Shown: one piece after another, positions 44,577 through 53,085 of the stretch
How the letters are laid out: every line of letters starts with the position of its first letter
Position numbering within the stretch: the stretch's first letter is position 1
From: Deinococcus radiopugnans ATCC 19172
Lineage (GTDB): Bacteria > Deinococcota > Deinococci > Deinococcales > Deinococcaceae
Reading direction: 5' to 3'
Assembly (NCBI RefSeq): GCF_006335125.1
Contig: NZ_VDMO01000024.1
Span: 1-53,085, forward strand
DNA length: 53,085 bases
The notes under the pieces: model-generated
The model's input: the letters and a program-made list of their open reading frames with translations, nothing else
The model's database searches: none
What the model was told of the DNA's origin: nothing
Position numbers and translations under genes: made by a program

Positions 44577-45596
44577 GTGACGGTGCCGCTGCCCACCCCG
44601 CGTTACACCGACGCCCGCGCCCTGGCCGTCGGGGCCGCGCTGGCCGTCCTGACCGCGCTGCTCTCGGTGCTGGCGCTGGGTCTTGGCGCGGTGGCGACCC
44701 CGGCGGCGGGGGTCTGGGCCGCGCTGTGGGGCGGCGGCGACGACCTGACCCGGCAGCTGGTGCTGGACCTGCGCCTGCCGCGCGTGGGCGTCTCGCTGCT
44801 GTGCGGCGCGATGTTCGCCGCGTCGGGGGCGATGCTGCAGGGCGTGATCCGCAACCCGCTGGCCTCGCCGGACATCATCGGCGTGGGGGCGGGGGCGGGG
44901 CTGGCGGCCACGGTCTTCCTGCTGGCGTGGCCCGCCGCCCCCCCCAGTGGCCTGCCGTGGGCGGCCTTGGCCGGCGCGTGGGGCGGCTTCGGGCTGGTGC
45001 TGCTGCTGTCGGGCGAGCGGCGCGGCGCGGGCGGCCTGCATCCGGTGCGGCTGGCGCTGGTGGGCGTGGCGGTGGCGGCGGCGCTGGGCGCCGCGCAGCA
45101 GCTGGTGCTGGTGCGGGCGCCCGACGGGCTGGGCGCGGCCCTGACCTTCCTGACCGGCACGGTCTACGGCGCGGATTCGGCGCGGCTGCTGCGGGTGCTG
45201 CCGTGGGCGCTGGCGCTGCTGCCCGCCGCGCTGCTGCTGTCGCGCACGCTGGACGTGCTGAACCTGGGCGAGGATCTGGCCACCGGCCTGGGCACGCGGG
45301 TGAATCCGGCCCGGCTGCTGTGCCTGGGCGTGGGCGTAGCGCTGGCGGGGGCCGCCGTGACCGGGGCGGGGATCCTGGGCTTCGTGGGGCTGCTGGCCCC
45401 GCACCTGGCCCGGCTGCTGGTGGGCGCCCGGCACGGACGGCTGCTGCCGGTCAGCATGCTGCTGGGTGCGCTGCTGGTGCTGGCCGCCGACACGCTGGGG
45501 CGCGCGCTGCTGCCCCCGCTGGAAGTTCCCGCGGGGATTTTCACCACGCTGGTGGGCGCGCCGTATTTTCTCTACCTGCTCAAGAGGAGCGCATGA
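44577..45596 (+). CDS. FecCD-family iron ABC transporter permease, second
   Basis: Protein of 339 residues when read from GTG 44577, equal in length to the first permease. Motifs: LRLPRVGVSLLCGAMFAASG, MLQGVIRNPLASPDIIGVGA, LGTRVNPARLLCLGVGVALA and GILGFVGLLAPHLARLLVGA. It probably forms a heterodimer with the first permease. A GTG two codons later is also possible. Its stop overlaps the ATPase gene start (ATGA). Confidence 0.87.
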   Translation: MTVPLPTPRYTDARALAVGAALAVLTALLSVLALGLGAVATPAAGVWAALWGGGDDLTRQLVLDLRLPRVGVSLLCGAMFAASGAMLQGVIRNPLASPDIIGVGAGAGLAATVFLLAWPAAPPSGLPWAALAGAWGGFGLVLLLSGERRGAGGLHPVRLALVGVAVAAALGAAQQLVLVRAPDGLGAALTFLTGTVYGADSARLLRVLPWALALLPAALLLSRTLDVLNLGEDLATGLGTRVNPARLLCLGVGVALAGAAVTGAGILGFVGLLAPHLARLLVGARHGRLLPVSMLLGALLVLAADTLGRALLPPLEVPAGIFTTLVGAPYFLYLLKRSA

Positions 45597-46402
45597 ACCT
45601 TTCTTCCCCCATCCCCGCTGCGCCGCTGTCCACCCATGACCTGAAACTGGCCTACGGCACGTCGGTCATCGTGCCGGGGCTGAACCTGAGCCTCAAGGGC
45701 GGCCAGGTCACCAGCATCATCGGCCCCAACGGCTGCGGCAAAAGCACCCTGCTGCGGGCGCTGGCGCGCCTGAGACCCGTGACCGGCGGCAACGTGGAGC
45801 TGTACGGTCAGGCGTTGCACGCGCTGCCCAGCCGGGAGGTGGCGCGGCGGCTGGCGATCCTGCCACAGGGGCCGACTGCGCCCGAGGGCCTGTCGGTGGA
45901 GGAACTGGTGTGGTTCGGCCGCCACCCGCACCAGGGCCACTTCCCGGTGCGCCGCCCCGAAGACCGCGAGGCGGTGGCCTGGGCGCTGTCCCAGACCGGC
46001 ATGACGGTGTTCGCCGGCCGCCCGCTGGACGCCCTGTCCGGCGGGCAGCGCCAGCGCGCCTGGATTGCCATGAGCCTGGCCCAGCAGACCGAGATCCTGC
46101 TGCTGGACGAGCCCACCACCTACCTCGACCTGTCGCACCAGCTCGAGGTGCTGCAACTGGCCCAGCGCCTGAACCGCGACCAGGGCAAGACGGTGGTGAT
46201 GGTGCTGCACGAGCTGAACCAGGCGGTGCGCTACAGCGACGAGATCATCGCCATGCACGGGGGCGAGGTGTACGCCCAGGGCCGCCCCGAGGACGTCCTG
46301 ACGCCGGAACTGCTGGCCGACGTGTTCAACCTCAAGGCCCACATCCTGAGCGACCCGGACACGGGCCGGCCGTACCTCATTCCCTACGCGCTGACCCGCT
46401 GA
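45593..46402 (+). CDS. Iron-siderophore ABC transporter ATP-binding protein
   Basis: Protein of 269 residues. Walker A SIIGPNGCGKSTLLRAL near residue 42, Q-loop LAILPQGPTAPEGLSVEEL, ABC signature DALSGGQRQRAWIAMSLAQQ, Walker B ILLLDEPTTYLDLSHQLEVL and switch His in VMVLHELNQAVRYSDEI. It closely fits FepC/FecE enzymes that power siderophore uptake. It is the last gene of the operon and is followed by a strong terminator. Confidence 0.93.
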   Translation: MNLSSPIPAAPLSTHDLKLAYGTSVIVPGLNLSLKGGQVTSIIGPNGCGKSTLLRALARLRPVTGGNVELYGQALHALPSREVARRLAILPQGPTAPEGLSVEELVWFGRHPHQGHFPVRRPEDREAVAWALSQTGMTVFAGRPLDALSGGQRQRAWIAMSLAQQTEILLLDEPTTYLDLSHQLEVLQLAQRLNRDQGKTVVMVLHELNQAVRYSDEIIAMHGGEVYAQGRPEDVLTPELLADVFNLKAHILSDPDTGRPYLIPYALTR

Positions 46403-46418
46403 GGGCGGTGGCCATAAC

Positions 46419-46459
46419 GCCGGCAGAGGTGACCCGGCCTTCAGGTCACCTCTGCCGGC
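46419..46459. terminator. Bidirectional terminator between the iron and fructose operons
   Basis: A perfect 16-bp stem: GCCGGCAGAGGTGACC (46419-46434) and GGTCACCTCTGCCGGC (46444-46459) with a 9-base loop. It lies between the ends of the convergent ATPase and fruA genes, 16 and 29 bases from their stops. Confidence 0.75.
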
Positions 46460-46488
46460 TCACGCGGCGCGGCGCGTCGGCTGCCGCT

Positions 46489-48300
<1,812 letters not shown>

Positions 48301-48364
48301 GTGAGGGCCTCCTGGGAGGAGAGAGAAGGGAAGGGGCCGGGTCCTGCGGTCCTGAGGGTCAGAG

Positions 48365-49356
48365 TCACGCCGGTTCCACCTGTTCCGCAGACTGAATCTG
48401 CACCTGCGCGGCGAAGCGGTCCAGGTCCGCGCGGGGGGGCAGATGGGCGCCCAGCCGGGTGATGGCCCCCAGGCTGAAGGCGGTGGCGCGGCGCGCGGCG
48501 TCGGCGAGGTTCAGCCCCTCTCGGTGGGCGCTGACCAGCCCCGCCACCATCGCGTCGCCGGCGCCGACGGTGCTGTGAACGGTCACGCGGGGGGGCACGG
48601 CCCGAACGGCGTCCTGCCCACTGACCAGCAGCGCTCCCCGCTCACCCTGCGACACGGCCACCACGCTGGCCCCGCGCCGCAGCAGTTCCCGCGCCGCGGC
48701 CAGGACCTCTGCCTCACGGTCCAGGGAACGGCCCAGCGCCGCCTCCAGCTCGTGGATGTTCGGCTTGACCAGATCGGGCAGCGTGTGGGCCGTCAGGGCC
48801 GCCGTCAGCGCCGGGCCGCTGGTGTCCAGGGCCACGAAACAGCCTGCCGCCCGCAGCTTCGCGGCCAACCGGGCGTAGAAGTCGGCCGCCACGCCGGGCG
48901 GCAGGCTGCCCGCCAGCACAAAGGCGGGGCGCCCGGGCATCAGGGCGGTGAGGCGGGCGTCCAGCGTGGCCAGCGCCCCCCGGGTGGCGGCCAGCCCCGG
49001 CAGGTTGATGTCGGTGGTTTCCTGCGCCGCGCCGTCCGCCAGCTTGATGCCCACGCGGGTGAGGCCCGGAACGCGCACAAAGGCGTCGTGCATGTGCTTG
49101 GCCTGAAACAGGGCCTCAAACGCCTCTGGATTCCCGGCGCCCAGCAGCCCGGTCACGGTGACCGATAGGCCCCAGTCGGCCAGAAACGAGGCCACGTTGA
49201 CGCCCTTGCCGCCCGCGTCCTGCTGATAGGCCTGCGCGCTGTTGACCTGGCCCCGCCGCCAGCCGTCGGCCTGCACGGTCAGGTCCAGCGCAGGATTGAG
49301 GGTCAGCGTCACCACGCTGGGGCCTGGAGACGGGGAGCCTGGAGAACTGGGGGCGC

Positions 49357-49360
<4 letters not shown>
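48365..49360 (-). CDS. fruK: 1-phosphofructokinase
   Basis: Protein of 331 residues of the PfkB/ribokinase superfamily. It converts fructose 1-phosphate to the 1,6-bisphosphate. Motifs: [27 protein letters not shown] (substrate site), [20 protein letters not shown] and the catalytic [17 protein letters not shown] near residue 268. Start ATG 49360 overlaps the upstream gene's stop (ATGA). The first 14 residues are Ser/Pro-rich and outside the fold. Encoded between its transporter and the phosphotransfer protein, as expected for a fructose operon. Confidence 0.93.
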
Positions 49361-51861
<2,501 letters not shown>

Positions 51862-51929
51862 CCCTGCCCCCCTTGTGCGGCCACACGGACGGGCCGCCTT
51901 CTGCTTCGTATTGACGAATTATGATTACT

Positions 51930-51940
51930 TTTGAGCAATT
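51930..51940 (+). promoter_or_regulatory. Operator-like word near the fructose operon promoter
   Basis: TTTGAGCAATT, 69 bases before the fused PTS gene start, embedded in the AT-rich stretch that probably holds that operon's promoter. The identical 11 bases recur at the DeoR promoter, which suggests a common DeoR-family operator. Confidence 0.55.
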
Positions 51941-52125
51941 AAGATCATATCCGGGAAGGGGTGAGGTTGCAAGCCCTGGCTTCATTGATGAAGAGAGCTG
52001 TTCCGAGACTCGTTTGGTGGATCGAATTGCGCGTCCACGACGTTTCCGGGCCGATGGCGGTCTGGTCTGGCCGGGAGACGGCCCAGGTTGAGGCTGGCTC
52101 TGCAGCGAGCCTAGACCTGAAGAAA

Positions 52126-52136
52126 TTTGAGCAATT
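52126..52136 (+). promoter_or_regulatory. Operator-like word at the DeoR gene promoter
   Basis: Second copy of TTTGAGCAATT, covering the -35 hexamer TTGAGC of the regulator gene. A bound repressor here would block the regulator's own promoter (autoregulation). Confidence 0.55.
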
Positions 52137-52155
52137 CTGCATTCTGCGTTACCCT
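52127..52155 (+). promoter_or_regulatory. Promoter of the DeoR-family gene
   Basis: TTGAGC (52127-52132), 17 bases, TACCCT (52150-52155), then 8 bases to ATG 52164. The RNA would start within two bases of the start codon, so the gene is leaderless or nearly so. Confidence 0.6.
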
Positions 52156-52163
52156 GGCGGCAG

Positions 52164-52985
52164 ATGACTGCTCCCCTTGCCGAGGAACGCCTGGCCCGGA
52201 TTCTCGATCTGCTGGCCCGCCAGGGCACCGTCCGCACCGTGGCCCTGACCGAGCAGCTGGGCGTCAGCGGCGCGACGGCGCGGCGGGACCTGGACCTGCT
52301 GGCGCAGCGCGGCCTGATCCGTAAGGTTCACGGCGGCGCGGCGCTGGCCAGCCAGGACCAGCACTATCAGGACCGGCAGCAACTGGAGCAGGGGGGCAAG
52401 GCCCGCCTGGCGGCGGCGGCGGTGGAGCTTCTGTCTCCGGGGCAGACGGTCTACATCGACGCCGGGACCACCGCCCGGCAGGTGGCGCGGGCGCTGCGGC
52501 GCACTCCCGCCCTGACCCGGACCCTGCGGGTGGTGACGCACGGGCTGGACGTGGCCTATGAACTCAACGGCGAGTGTCCCCTGTACGTGGTGGGCGGTGA
52601 GGTGTACGGCTCGACCTACAGCCTGACCGGTCCCGACGCGCTGGCCGCCGCCGAGCGCTACTCCTACGACGTCTTTCTGGTGGGCTGCACCAGCATTGAC
52701 CCGGACCGCGGCCTGACCAACAGCAACCTTGTCGAGGCCCAGCAGAAGACGGCGATCATGCGCCGCGCCCGCCGCAGCGTGCTGATCGCGGACCACCGCA
52801 AGTGGGGCCACGCGGGTTTCGCCACCTTCGCCGCGCTGGGGGACGTGGCGGCCTGGGTCACCGACCACGCCCCGGCAGGCGCGCGGGCCGCTTTCGAGGC
52901 GGCAGGGGTGCAGGTGATGGAAGCAGACCACCCGCCTGAAGAGCTGAATGGAGCGTGCGCTCTGTACCGGACATCTTCGAGTTGA
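52164..52985 (+). CDS. fruR: DeoR-family transcriptional regulator (probable fructose operon repressor)
   Basis: Protein of 273 residues. The DeoR winged helix occupies the first ~60 residues ([50 protein letters not shown]). The sugar-phosphate sensing domain follows with [47 protein letters not shown] and [10 protein letters not shown], typical of DeoR proteins that respond to fructose 1-phosphate or similar ligands. Divergent from the fructose PTS operon and sharing an operator-like word with it, so it is probably its regulator. Leaderless promoter. Confidence 0.87.
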   Translation: MTAPLAEERLARILDLLARQGTVRTVALTEQLGVSGATARRDLDLLAQRGLIRKVHGGAALASQDQHYQDRQQLEQGGKARLAAAAVELLSPGQTVYIDAGTTARQVARALRRTPALTRTLRVVTHGLDVAYELNGECPLYVVGGEVYGSTYSLTGPDALAAAERYSYDVFLVGCTSIDPDRGLTNSNLVEAQQKTAIMRRARRSVLIADHRKWGHAGFATFAALGDVAAWVTDHAPAGARAAFEAAGVQVMEADHPPEELNGACALYRTSSS

Positions 52986-53043
52986 GGCTGTGCTGGACGG
53001 GAAATCCCTGAACGTGTGACAGGTTGCGAATCGGCAGGATAAA

Positions 53044-53083
53044 CGGCGGTGTTTTGGGTGTGTGACGACTCCAAAACCCGCCG
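53044..53083 (+). terminator. Hairpin near the window end
   Basis: CGGCGGTGTTTTGG pairs with CCAAAACCCGCCG (one mismatch) around a 13-base loop, 58 bases after the DeoR stop. It may end that transcript; the sequence is cut by the window edge, so a T-tract cannot be checked. Confidence 0.45.
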
Positions 53084-53085
53084 AT

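Larger units (their letters stand above)
51862..52163. other. Divergent regulatory region of the fructose system
   Basis: These 302 bases separate the fused PTS gene (minus) and the DeoR regulator (plus). They are unusually AT-rich near 51910-51950. They hold two copies of TTTGAGCAATT (listed separately) and the promoter of the regulator gene. No gene is supported inside. Confidence 0.6.

Overview
The window looks like a chromosomal segment of a Deinococcus species. The evidence is the high G+C content with strong third-position GC bias, the many genes that start directly behind a TAnnnT -10 element with no Shine-Dalgarno sequence (leaderless genes, common in Deinococcus), IS200/IS605 and IS110 debris, and the family content (manganese catalase, DUF4142, a compact cobalamin salvage cluster, a fused fructose PTS). 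No rRNA, tRNA or CRISPR array was seen.

Layout. 0-0.3 kb: decayed end of an IS605-type TnpB. 0.4-3.1 kb: two overlapping CNNM/CBS membrane transporter-like genes. 3.1-4.15 kb: truncated IS110 (left noncoding end plus the recombinase N-terminus) cut off by a broken IS200 element. 4.3-10 kb: small secreted or hypothetical genes, a LOV blue-light sensor gene, and an overlapping STAND-ATPase/LuxR regulator that carries an in-frame amber codon. 10.5-18.3 kb: an uncharacterised plus-strand envelope cluster (beta-propeller-like, YbjN, three tandem carboxypeptidase-regulatory-like exported proteins, two membrane proteins, a TPR protein). 18.3-21.5 kb: a mobile-repeat-like palindromic element, then a convergent BTAD/SARP-type regulator. 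21.5-28 kb: an alpha/beta hydrolase, a second STAND/LuxR regulator and a CheY-like protein among decayed EAL, histidine-kinase and PIN genes. 28.1-36.8 kb: minus-strand cobalamin cluster (cobT, cobU, cobQ, cobD-type aminotransferase, cbiB, a phd/vapC toxin-antitoxin pair, cobO, btuF-like, riboswitch with attenuator, cobC, cobS). 37.2-39.8 kb: MBL hydrolase, DUF4142, Mn-catalase. 40.5-46.4 kb: iron-siderophore ABC operon with two binding proteins and a sucrase-ferredoxin-like protein. 46.5-53 kb: fruA-fruK-(IIA-HPr-EI) operon and a divergent DeoR regulator.

Most notable observation. Six promoters of the 10.7-16.2 kb envelope cluster share one geometry: a heptamer close to RTCATCC, repeated with an 11-bp period, then 9 nt, then the -10 hexamer. 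In four of the six the start codon lies 6 nt behind the -10. Four of the six have both TCATCC cores perfect. An 11-bp direct repeat abutting the -10 is the known binding arrangement of SARP activators, and a SARP/BTAD-ATPase gene lies at the far end of the same cluster. I therefore propose that this regulator controls the cluster. The function of the cluster is unknown.

Other points: a cobalamin riboswitch with its own intrinsic terminator sits inside the cob cluster rather than ahead of it. A toxin-antitoxin pair with its own leaderless promoter lies between cobO and cbiB. A DUF4142 gene appears to start at CTG. The two divergent fructose promoters share an 11-base operator-like word.
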